DNA of 64,000 nt from positions 992,001 to 1,056,000 of the forward strand of contig NZ_CP062941.1 of NCBI RefSeq assembly GCF_015101885.1, written 5' to 3'. Both the position numbers and the translations under genes were made by a program. Under the pieces are notes generated by a model. The model did no database searches. It was not told the origin of the DNA and was given only the letters and a program-made list of their open reading frames with translations. Of this stretch, positions 8,385 through 21,448 are shown in pieces. This stretch comes from Massilia litorea. GTDB taxonomy: Bacteria; Pseudomonadota; Gammaproteobacteria; Burkholderiales; Burkholderiaceae_D. Numbering within the stretch: position 1 is the stretch's first letter; each line of letters starts with the position of its first letter.

Positions 8385-10030
8385 CACGAACCCCGGGTAC
8401 AAGCGCGGAACAGGTCGAGTTTCGGGTTCAGCACCGCCGTGTTCACGTCGAGCATGCCGAGCACCGAGTGGAATACGTTATCGTGCGACATCGGCTGGTC
8501 GCGGCGCGCCGCCAGGCAGGTGCGGTCGATGTGGAAGCGCGAACTGAACCCGTCGGACATCCACAGCATCATCGGCACGTGGGTCTGCTCGCTCGGCGCG
8601 AACATGTAGGGCGCGCCGTGCAGGTACATGTTGTTCTCGCCCAGCGATTCGCCGTGGTCGGAAAAATACAGCATCGCCGTATCGATGCCTTCGTTCGAGG
8701 CGGTCTGGCGCAGCAGGTCGATCGTCTTGCTCAGGAAATAATCGGTGTACAAGATGGTGTTGTCGTAGGCGGCCTCGATCGATTCGCGCGAACACTTTTC
8801 GAATTCGTTGGTATTGCAGACCGGGCCGAAGCGCCCGAATCCGGCCGGGTAACGGCGGGCATAGGCGGGGCCGTGGCTGCCCTTCTGGTGCAGCACGACC
8901 ACCAGGTTGCCCGTGCTCTTGCGGATCAGGTCGGGCAGGCCTGCCAGCAGGCGTTCGTCATAGCATTCGTCGCCTGCGCAGAAAGGATCGCCCGGCTTGG
9001 CTTGCGACAGGTCTTCGAAACCGACCCGGGCGCAGACGCCCTTGCAACCCGAGTTGTTGTCGCGCCAGAGCACCTGGAAGCCGGCATGGGCCAGGACGTC
9101 GAGCAAGCCCTCCTGGCTGGCGGCCTTGGTTTCCGAATAATGTTCGCGGCCGAGGGCGGAAAACACGCAGGGAACCGAGACGGCGGTTGCGGTGCCGCAG
9201 GACGACACTTGCGAGAAGTTGATCAGGCCAGCCTGGCGCGCCAGCAGCGGATTGGTGTTGCGTTGGTAGCCGTTGAGCGAAAAATTCTTGGCGCGCGCCG
9301 TTTCGCCGACCACCAGGATCGTTACCGTGCGGCGTGTTTGTCCGACCCAGGTCTGCCCTTTCATGGCATCGCGGCCGAGCGGCGCGATGACGACCGGGGT
9401 GCTCCACCTGCCGCGCAAGTAACCATGCACGGCCTGGATGGTATTGGTAGGGGTCAGCAGGAAGCGCAGCTCGCGGTGTTCACGCACAGTCGGCGCCAGG
9501 CTTTTGAAGAGCAAGAACAGCAGCAGCACGGCGACCAGCAGCGAACCGCCGGCAATGCCCAAACGCTTGAGCAGGCCCTTTACTCCTTGCGGAAAGCCGA
9601 CATTCGCGCGCGCGATCAGGAACGAAGGGAGCAAACCGAGCAGGCCGACGGTCAGGACCATTTTCCAGCTGAAGAGTTCGAGCGCCTCCCGGGTATCGGT
9701 TTCGAACACATTCTGGATCATTGCCTTGTCGATGACGATGCCATAGGCGGCAATGAAATAGCTGGCACTGGCGGCGATCAGGACGAGGGCGATCAGGACC
9801 GGTTTGGCAATGAAGCGAAAGCTGGCCAGGGTCAGGAAGGCGTTAAAGAACAACACGATGATGACGAAGGAACCGAGCAGCAGCGGCAGGTTGTTCAGCG
9901 TCAGGCCGCCCGTCGCGCGGGTCAGGGTCGACCAGAACGTGAGATTGCCGGCGGACGCCAGCAGCAAGGCCACGGCCAGGGTCAGAAGGGGCGCGCTGAT
10001 GCGCCGGGCGAAGAATTTGTCCAAGGTCAT
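8384..10030 (-). CDS. eptA: Lipid A phosphoethanolamine transferase (EptA/MCR family)
   Basis: 548 residues. The N-terminal third has about five transmembrane helices; the rest is a periplasmic alkaline-phosphatase-fold domain. Catalytic and zinc-binding motifs: VGETARAKNFSLNGYQRNTNP (zinc-ligand Glu), SCGTATAVSVPCVFS (nucleophile Thr) and YFSDHGESLGENNMYLHGAP (Asp/His ligands). It transfers phosphoethanolamine from phosphatidylethanolamine to lipid A and so can reduce polymyxin binding. It is third in a minus-strand series, 81 bases after the kinase gene, with PAP2 overlapping its end, as in PmrAB-controlled eptA operons. Confidence 0.92.
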   Translation of the reverse strand: MTLDKFFARRISAPLLTLAVALLLASAGNLTFWSTLTRATGGLTLNNLPLLLGSFVIIVLFFNAFLTLASFRFIAKPVLIALVLIAASASYFIAAYGIVIDKAMIQNVFETDTREALELFSWKMVLTVGLLGLLPSFLIARANVGFPQGVKGLLKRLGIAGGSLLVAVLLLFLLFKSLAPTVREHRELRFLLTPTNTIQAVHGYLRGRWSTPVVIAPLGRDAMKGQTWVGQTRRTVTILVVGETARAKNFSLNGYQRNTNPLLARQAGLINFSQVSSCGTATAVSVPCVFSALGREHYSETKAASQEGLLDVLAHAGFQVLWRDNNSGCKGVCARVGFEDLSQAKPGDPFCAGDECYDERLLAGLPDLIRKSTGNLVVVLHQKGSHGPAYARRYPAGFGRFGPVCNTNEFEKCSRESIEAAYDNTILYTDYFLSKTIDLLRQTASNEGIDTAMLYFSDHGESLGENNMYLHGAPYMFAPSEQTHVPMMLWMSDGFSSRFHIDRTCLAARRDQPMSHDNVFHSVLGMLDVNTAVLNPKLDLFRACTRGS

Positions 10031-10111
10031 CCGTCAAAGCATCGCGGCCAGGCTTGGCCACGTATCCATCGAGAATAGCGAAGGACGCGTCAGGCTGCGG
10101 TCAGCTGGACG

Positions 10112-11362
10112 TTAAGAGTGCGTGAAATCGCCGGCGAAATCGATGGTGAAGCGGCTGCCGCCGCCGGGACGGTCTTCGTAGCCGAGCCTGGCGCCGAGGT
10201 ATTCGCAGATCCGCAGCACGAGCGACAGGCCGAGCCCGGTGCCGGCCGAGCCGCGCGAGGGAATGCCGGCGGCGGAGGCGCCGGTACGGGCCAGGGTATC
10301 ACGCACGGCGGCGGGCAGTCCGGGGCCGGTGTCCTCGACCACGACGCGCCCCGGGGCCAGGGCGACCGTGACGGCGCCCTGCTCCGTGTACTGGCAGGCG
10401 TTGCGCACCAGGTTGCCGATGGCGGCGGCGCACAGTTCGGCCGGGGCCTGGATCGCGAAGACGGGGCCGTCGTAGTAATCGAGCTCGACGGGCTTATCCG
10501 CCACCAGGGGCCGGTACCGTTCCACTTCGCGTGCGGCGATCGCCTCGACGGGTACCGGCGGCATCCGGCCGAGCTCGGGCGAGCGCGCCAGCAACAGCAG
10601 GACCGTGACGCATTCGGCCGCCTCGTGGGCGGCGCGGTAGATCCGTTCGGCCGGAGCGCGCATCGCCTCGTTCGCGGCATTCGCCATCAGGATCTCGGCC
10701 GCGCCCATGATCACGGTCAGCGGACTGCGCAGCTCGTGGCTGACGTCGCCCGTGAAGAAGCGCTCGCGGTCGAGGAAGGCGCGCAGTTCGGTGGTGTGGG
10801 CTTCGAGTGCGCGCGCCAGGATGCCGAGTTCGTCCTTGCGCTCGAGCCCGGGGAGCGGCGAGCCGCCGCGGGCGACGGCCTCAGCCAGTTCGCTGATCGG
10901 GTTGACGACCCGGCGCGCGACGAAGCGGCCCAGGAAGCCCGCCAGGATCAGGAAACCGAGGAAGAAGACGGCGAACATCGAATACACGACGAGTTCGACT
11001 TTTTCGTAATCGCTTTCATGGTCGACGACGACATACGGACCGGCCGCATCGGCGCCGGAAAGCACGTGCAGACCGACGCCGTCGACGTCGACGTCGGACA
11101 CGCCCTGCGGCAGGCCGCGCAGCGACAGGGGAATCGCTTCGCCGCGTTGAAACCGCAATCCCGACGGCAGGTCGACCGCCAGCCCGGCCGCCTGGCGCGG
11201 CAGCGCCCATTTCGCCACCTCGGCCAGGCGGTTGTCGACCAGGTGCATCTCCACGCCTTCAACCGCTACCGTGGCAATCAGGGAAAAGAACAGCGACAGC
11301 ACGATGCCGAAGGAGACAAAGGCGACGACGATGCGCCGGCGCAGGGAATCAGCGGGGCGCAT
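10112..11362 (-). CDS. Sensor histidine kinase, PmrB/QseC-like
   Basis: 416 residues. One transmembrane helix near the N-terminus (IVVAFVSFGIVLSLFFSLIATVAV), a short periplasmic sensor of about 115 residues, a second helix (MFAVFFLGFLILAGFLG), HAMP (VARRVVNPISELAEAVARG), dimerisation/phosphoacceptor helix (FTGDVSHELRSPLTVIMGA), and an ATPase domain (VVEDTGPGLP, GTGLGLSLVLRICEYLG). The start at 11362 lies inside the end of the response-regulator gene (14-base overlap), so the pair is translationally linked. The signal is unknown; the downstream eptA suggests envelope or cationic-peptide stress. Confidence 0.9.
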   Translation of the reverse strand: MRPADSLRRRIVVAFVSFGIVLSLFFSLIATVAVEGVEMHLVDNRLAEVAKWALPRQAAGLAVDLPSGLRFQRGEAIPLSLRGLPQGVSDVDVDGVGLHVLSGADAAGPYVVVDHESDYEKVELVVYSMFAVFFLGFLILAGFLGRFVARRVVNPISELAEAVARGGSPLPGLERKDELGILARALEAHTTELRAFLDRERFFTGDVSHELRSPLTVIMGAAEILMANAANEAMRAPAERIYRAAHEAAECVTVLLLLARSPELGRMPPVPVEAIAAREVERYRPLVADKPVELDYYDGPVFAIQAPAELCAAAIGNLVRNACQYTEQGAVTVALAPGRVVVEDTGPGLPAAVRDTLARTGASAAGIPSRGSAGTGLGLSLVLRICEYLGARLGYEDRPGGGSRFTIDFAGDFTHS

Positions 11363-12038
11363 CGGGAAGCGCCAGGCGGTAGCCGACGCCGGGGACGGTG
11401 AGTAGCATGGGATAGCTAAAAGGTTTGTCGACCGCCTGGCGCAGCGCGTGGATATGGGTGCGCAGCGCGTCGCTGTCGGGACGGTCTTCGCCCCACACCG
11501 CCTGCTCGAGGGCCTCGCGCGGGACAATGCGCGGTGCCGCTTTCAATAAAGCGTGCAGCAGGATGTAACCGGTGCGGGTGAGGGTGAACGCCTGGCCGGC
11601 ACGGCTGGCCTGCTGGGTATCGGGATCGAACACCAGTTCGCCGAAGCGCAGTTTGCTGCTGCCCGCGTTGCGCCCTTCCGAACGCCGCACCAGCGCCTTC
11701 AGGCGCACGTCGAGCTCGACCAGGGAAAACGGCTTGACCAGGTAATCGTCGGCGCCGCTGTCGAAGCCGGCGACCTTGTCCGAAAGGCTGTCACGCGCAG
11801 TCAGCATCAGGACTGGCGTGGCGATCGACAGCTCGCCGCGCAGCTTTTCGCACAGTTCAAGTCCATTCAAGCCGGGCAGGCCGATATCGAGCACGATGAC
11901 GTCGTATTCGTTTTCCGAGGCGAGTGCGAGCGCCGCATAACCATTACGGGCCGAGTCGAGGACATGGCCTTTCGCCTCGAGGAAACCGTACAGGTTGGCC
12001 AGGATGTCGGGATGGTCTTCGACGATGAGAATGCGCAT
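11349..12038 (-). CDS. OmpR-family response regulator, PmrA/QseB-like
   Basis: 229 residues. Receiver domain with the acidic pair (VEDHPD), phospho-acceptor Asp (VIVLDIGLPGLNG), TARDS and KPF; C-terminal winged helix (RFGELVFDPDTQQ to LRTHIHALRQAVDKPF and VPGVGYRLA). The ATG at 12038 gives the standard N-terminus MRILIVEDHPD. No Shine-Dalgarno precedes it, and a TACAAT -10 box (12045-12050) lies so close that the message may be leaderless; an in-frame ATG at 12065 would add nine residues. First gene of the regulator-kinase-eptA-PAP2 operon, which begins just beyond the rRNA operon 1 terminator. Confidence 0.9.
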   Translation of the reverse strand: MRILIVEDHPDILANLYGFLEAKGHVLDSARNGYAALALASENEYDVIVLDIGLPGLNGLELCEKLRGELSIATPVLMLTARDSLSDKVAGFDSGADDYLVKPFSLVELDVRLKALVRRSEGRNAGSSKLRFGELVFDPDTQQASRAGQAFTLTRTGYILLHALLKAAPRIVPREALEQAVWGEDRPDSDALRTHIHALRQAVDKPFSYPMLLTVPGVGYRLALPDAPR

Positions 12039-12116
12039 GGGGCTATTGTAAGACGAGCTGTCCATTGCCGTGGGGCGGTGCCGAAAATCTGCCCGAATTG
12101 CGCGATTTTGCGGGCG

Positions 12117-12152
12117 AAAAAAAACCCGCTCAGATTACTGAGCGGGTTTTTT
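12117..12152 (-). terminator. rRNA operon 1 terminator
   Basis: Strong hairpin (CCCGCTCAG, loop ATTA, CTGAGCGGG; 12125-12146) with A/T runs on both sides, directly after 5S rRNA 1. The same hairpin ends rRNA operons 2 and 3. The symmetric A and T runs could stop transcription from either side. Confidence 0.92.
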
Positions 12153-12163
12153 CTTTATAACTA

Positions 12164-12278
12164 GCCTGACGATAACCTACTTTCACACTGGTTGCAGCAC
12201 TATCATCGGCGCAAAGTCGTTTCACGGTCCTGTTCGGGATGGGAAGGGGTGGGACCGACTTGCTATGGTCATCAGGCA
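12164..12278 (-). rRNA. rrf: 5S ribosomal RNA, operon 1
   Basis: 115 bases; ends pair (TGCCTGATGACC ... GTCAGGC) as the 5S terminal helix. Contains the conserved CCCACCCCTTCCCATCCCGA and CCGATGATAGT segments. Identical by eye to the 5S genes at 42289, 50860 and 59064. The 121-base spacer to 23S carries no gene. Confidence 0.95.
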
Positions 12279-12399
12279 TGACTTGTACGAGGCGCAGTTC
12301 TCATGAACTGCGACTCAGAATCTGGAGGAAGTAAAGTTTGGTAGTGTGTATCAACAAACAGCACACTGTATTCAATTGAACTATACCTGCTAAGGTTAT

Positions 12400-15274
<2,875 letters not shown>

Positions 15275-15498
15275 TATAACGTTAGCCCCTGCTTTTATAC
15301 AGGGAGCGTTACAGTTCAAGGAGTACAGCTTGTTGCATGTTTGTTGATTCTTACTACTACCCTAAGTGTGCACTTTTACATGCACGCTTAAAAAAACTTT
15401 ACTTCTTCCAGATTGTTAAAGAACAGAACAACAGTGATCTCGAAAAGATCAAACCTAAATCGCAACCAGAACCTGGCTGACTTACGTTTGAACTTTAA

Positions 15499-15574
15499 TG
15501 GTGGAGGATGACGGGATCGAACCGACGACCCCCTGCTTGCAAAGCAGGTGCTCTCCCAGCTGAGCTAATCCCCC
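15499..15574 (-). tRNA. tRNA-Ala (anticodon TGC), operon 1
   Basis: 76 bases including an encoded CCA. Reads GGGGGATTAGCTCAGCTGGG at the 5' end, anticodon loop CTTTGCAAG, T arm GGTTCGATCC. The spacer between it and 23S holds a boxA-like antiterminator (GTTCTTTAACA, 15414-15424). Confidence 0.97.
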
Positions 15575-15595
15575 TTATTGGGTTGGCCAATAACC

Positions 15596-15672
15596 TGGTA
15601 GGGCTGGTTGGACTCGAACCAACGACCCCCGCGTTATCAACACGGTGCTCTAACCAGCTGAGCTACAGCCCC
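15596..15672 (-). tRNA. tRNA-Ile (anticodon GAT), operon 1
   Basis: 77 bases including CCA. 5' GGGGCTGTAGCTCAGCTGGT, anticodon loop GTTGATAAC, T arm GGTTCGAGTCC. Located between 16S and tRNA-Ala, the usual order. Confidence 0.97.
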
Positions 15673-15745
15673 GAAACTGTGTTCTTTGTTCAACAGTCGA
15701 TAAGTGTGAGCGTTTGGTGACTGGGTTCAAGACCCGGTGCTACTC

Positions 15746-17283
<1,538 letters not shown>

Positions 17284-17739
17284 AATCTCTGTTTGTTGGC
17301 ATTTCTGCCACCGCTATTGCTAGCGGGTCGCTCACTCAAAATACTGACCGTCATCTCATTGCTGAGACAACGTATTTCTTTTTTGTGAACATTTGATAAT
17401 TTAAGTAATCAGCTGAACTAGTCAGCCGGCACCTTCATCAAACGCCCACACTTATCGACTGTTAATTGTTAAAGAACTTGGCTCCCGCCGAGGGCGGTAC
17501 TGCCTTGCTGTGTTCTGCGAATCGTTTTGTTCGTCAGCAGCAGAGGAAGAAGATTATGAAGCAATTTCTGTTTCTCGTCGACTTCTTTTTTGCTACACCG
17601 CAGAGTCTGCGGCTTCCTGCTGTCAAGACAACTACTTGATTTCGTTGTCGTTTTCAGCAGGAGGCGAATTATAGCGAATCCTGTCGGTGGGCTGCAAGCC
17701 CTTTTTGTGCGCTGCCGCGACAAGGCCCCACTTGCACCG
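17284..17739 (-). promoter_or_regulatory. rRNA operon 1 promoter and leader
   Basis: On the minus strand, -35 TTGCAG (17692-17697), 18-base spacer, -10 TATAAT (17668-17673). A boxA antitermination element (GTTCTTTAACA, 17467-17477) lies in the leader. A TTGACA further in has no matching -10. No gene in this stretch. The promoter begins about 40 bases after the porin stop, with no terminator between them. Confidence 0.85.
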
Positions 17740-18912
17740 TCAGAAGAAAATAATGCCGCCGAGCGCGACGCCGTTCATCTTGTCGCGCGGACCTGCGAAC
17801 GCCTTCGAGCGGGTCTGCCCCCCTTCCGCCACCAGGGTGATTGCACTGTTGAGGGCGTAGTAGGCGCCCAAGGTGACGTTGGCATTCGACTTCAGCCCGC
17901 CGGTGCCGGCGGTATCGTCGCTATTCTTGCTGTGGCCATAACTCAGGCCAAGCTTGAGCTGGTCCGAGACCTTGTAGGTGCCTTGCACCAGTAGGTGCCT
18001 GCTGCGCACCCGCCCCTGGTCGGCATCGGACAGGATGCCCAGCCCTCTGCCGCTCTGGACATTCAGCAGTACCCCCGCCGGTCCGGACTGGTACAACACG
18101 CCCGCCTCGATCGCATGCATCGTCAGGTCCGGCGTGCCCGCCGCCCGCGAGTCGAAGCGCTGCGCCTTGGCGCCGAGCCAGGCCTTGATATCGCCCTGCG
18201 TGAAGGTCAGCTGCGCCTGGAACTGCGGCGTGGAACCGGCCGTGTAGGCGGAAGGGGCGACCACGGGCGTGTCGTCCACCGGGCTCATCAGGCCAAGGTC
18301 GACGCTCAGCCCCGAGGCCGATTTCGGCGTCGTATAGGCAATCTGCCCATAATGGTTGAGATAGGCATAGCCGGCGCCGATGTGGCCCAGCGCGACACGC
18401 CCGCGCTGGGTCGCCTGCACGGGGGCACCGACGCCCATCAGGGTCATGTCGTTGAGGATCGCATTCGCGCCGAAGATGCCATAGTCGCGCCCCAGCTTGA
18501 CCGTGCCAAGGGCTGCATTCCCAAAACTGAAGAAGGCCTGGCGCACGTCGACCCCGCTGTTCTGCGCGATCGCGCTGTCGGTGGCCGTGTGGGCGTAGAT
18601 GCCGATCAGCGCCTTGACGTCGTACCCGCCCAGCTGCGACGCGGCGGAGGTGACCAGTCCGCTCGGCAGCAGGCCGTTGCCGATCGTCGTGCGGCTGTCG
18701 CGGCCGCCGCAGCCGAGTGCCTCGCCGCCCAGCGCCAGGCCGCCCACCTGGGCACCGGAGCAATCGACGAAGGTGTAATAGGCGTTGACGTTGCCGCCCA
18801 CCGATACCGTCCAGTCTCCCGCCTTGATGTCGACCGCCAGCGCCGGCTGCATGCATGCGGCCAGCGCACCCAGTACTGTTGTTGCATGAAATTTCGAGAC
18901 CCGCCTGTTCAT
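17740..18912 (-). CDS. Outer-membrane porin, betaproteobacterial trimeric type
   Basis: 390 residues. Signal peptide (MNRRVSKFHATTVLGALAAC ending PALA before VDIKAGDW). The mature part is an alternating-strand beta-barrel with the usual family blocks (DWTVSVGGNVNAYYTF, RQAFFSFGNAALGTVKLGRD, YGIFGANAILND) and a C-terminal strand ending GGIIFF, with the terminal Phe needed for BAM insertion. The ATG at 18912 has GAGGAGA upstream; the longer frame to 18990 is not signal-like. A near-perfect sigma-54 promoter lies 54-68 bases upstream, which links its expression to the alcohol/aldehyde genes of the island. Substrate unknown. Confidence 0.88.
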   Translation of the reverse strand: MNRRVSKFHATTVLGALAACMQPALAVDIKAGDWTVSVGGNVNAYYTFVDCSGAQVGGLALGGEALGCGGRDSRTTIGNGLLPSGLVTSAASQLGGYDVKALIGIYAHTATDSAIAQNSGVDVRQAFFSFGNAALGTVKLGRDYGIFGANAILNDMTLMGVGAPVQATQRGRVALGHIGAGYAYLNHYGQIAYTTPKSASGLSVDLGLMSPVDDTPVVAPSAYTAGSTPQFQAQLTFTQGDIKAWLGAKAQRFDSRAAGTPDLTMHAIEAGVLYQSGPAGVLLNVQSGRGLGILSDADQGRVRSRHLLVQGTYKVSDQLKLGLSYGHSKNSDDTAGTGGLKSNANVTLGAYYALNSAITLVAEGGQTRSKAFAGPRDKMNGVALGGIIFF

Positions 18913-18965
18913 CGCCGTCTCCTCGGTTATGTGGTGTGCATGAAGGGATGCACCCGACAGCGATG

Positions 18966-18980
18966 GCAAATCTCGTGCCC
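18966..18980 (-). promoter_or_regulatory. Sigma-54 (-24/-12) promoter for the porin
   Basis: Minus strand GGGCACGAGATTTGC: 14 of 15 match to TGGCACGnnnnTTGC, with the essential GG-N10-GC intact. Predicted start of transcription is about 42 bases ahead of the porin ATG. Confidence 0.75.
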
Positions 18981-19058
18981 AGCAGTTCACGGGGTGAAAA
19001 CGACGGTGTAGTCCCTCCTTCTGCTCAAAAACTGATCAGTAAATGGTCCGGCAGCGTG

Positions 19059-19475
19059 TCAGCTGTGCTGTTTGCTGAGCGGCGAACTCGGCATTATGGA
19101 AGAGCGTGGCTGGCCACGCAGCAGCGCGTATTCCTCGTCCGTGAACAGGCGCGAGCGGGTGAGGAAACGGCGGCCGGTGCCGTTATCGAGCGAGAACATG
19201 CCGCCGTTGCCGGCGACGACATCGATGATCAGCTGGGTGTGCTCCCAGTAGCCGAACTGCTCCATCCCCATATAAAAGGGGGTGTCGCCCAGCTGGCCAA
19301 GGCAGACGTCGGTGTCGCTCAGGTTGAACTCCCCCACCGGGTAGCACATCGGCGCGCTGCCGTCGCAGCAGCCGCCGGACTGGAAGAACATCAGCGGACC
19401 ATGGCGCCGCCGCAGCTCGTCGAGGAACTCCAGCGCGGCGGGCGTTGCGGTCACGCGCTCGGGCGAAGTCGTCAT
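19059..19475 (-). CDS. DUF779 protein, aldehyde dehydrogenase partner
   Basis: 138 residues, cytoplasmic. Carries the family's cysteine cluster SGGCCDGSAPMCYP near residue 35 and the block YMGMEQFGYWEHTQLIIDVVAG. DUF779 genes are commonly found directly after AcoD/ExaC-type aldehyde dehydrogenases, as here (63-base gap); the function is unknown, and the cysteine cluster suggests metal or redox binding (inference). A strong Shine-Dalgarno (AGGAGGTGATGC) sets the ATG at 19475. Confidence 0.9.
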   Translation of the reverse strand: MTTSPERVTATPAALEFLDELRRRHGPLMFFQSGGCCDGSAPMCYPVGEFNLSDTDVCLGQLGDTPFYMGMEQFGYWEHTQLIIDVVAGNGGMFSLDNGTGRRFLTRSRLFTDEEYALLRGQPRSSIMPSSPLSKQHS

Positions 19476-19538
19476 GCATCACCTCCTGGTCCGTACAAGA
19501 TGGACCCGCGGCGCAGGCAGCGCCGCGGGATTGCCTGC

Positions 19539-21059
<1,521 letters not shown>

Positions 21060-21142
21060 GTCATCCTCTTGAATTGGTGGTTGTAGTGACCGTTGAGTGG
21101 CCGTTGGCGGCAACGGATGTGTCGAAGCACGCCCCGACTGCC

Positions 21143-21157
21143 GCAAGCGCCGTGCCA
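21143..21157 (-). promoter_or_regulatory. Sigma-54 promoter, proximal, for aldehyde dehydrogenase
   Basis: Minus strand TGGCACGGCGCTTGC: full match to the -24/-12 consensus, about 85 bases ahead of the ATG at 21059. Confidence 0.85.
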
Positions 21158-21208
21158 GGCCTTCCTGCCCCGCAAGGCCGAGTTGGACCTGCCCGTTTCC
21201 GGTACACC

Positions 21209-21226
21209 TGTTCCAAACCGGGGACA
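21209..21226. promoter_or_regulatory. Candidate activator-binding dyad upstream of aldehyde dehydrogenase
   Basis: TGTTCCAAACCGGGGACA, an inverted repeat TGTYCC-N6-GGRACA, 52 bases upstream of the proximal -24 element. A second GGAACAGG half-site follows at 21234-21241. A related 17-base form (41087-41103) precedes the formaldehyde dehydrogenase. Position and symmetry suit an enhancer-binding protein; assignment to the regulator at 29788 is inference. Confidence 0.5.
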
Positions 21227-21337
21227 GCACAACGGAACAGGCGAGCACGGCGAGCACGCGCCTCTCGTGTGAGGCGCACGCACAGGCCGGCCGCGATCGC
21301 GCGAACCAATGCACCGCCGGCGGTGTCGATCATGCTC

Positions 21338-21352
21338 GCAAGGGCCGTGCCA
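21338..21352 (-). promoter_or_regulatory. Second sigma-54 site, distal, upstream of aldehyde dehydrogenase
   Basis: Minus strand TGGCACGGCCCTTGC: full consensus match and identical over 15 bases to the site at 41172-41186. It would give a 5' leader of about 270 bases. The rest of the 389-base gap (21060-21448) holds the proximal promoter, the dyad, and a small plus-strand palindrome (21410-21425) before pqqU. Confidence 0.7.
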
Positions 21353-21448
21353 TGCATGCGTGGGCGCGTTTTCGGCGTGGCAGGTATATTGCTTATCAAA
21401 TTGGCACCACCCTGCCCGAGCAGGGAGCAATCACAACCTGGAGAGACA

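Noticed and set aside
15508..15720. A 70-residue frame reading GLVGLEPTTPALSTRCSNQL, seen again in operons 2 and 3
   Set aside because: It is the antisense of tRNA-Ala and tRNA-Ile, a well-known spurious annotation.
17620..17640. TTGACA in the rRNA operon leaders as a second promoter (P2)
   Set aside because: No acceptable -10 lies 16-18 bases downstream in any of the three operons.
21060..21314. 85-residue extension of the aldehyde dehydrogenase frame
   Set aside because: It crosses two strong regulatory elements and does not resemble the family; the start at 21059 gives the normal length.
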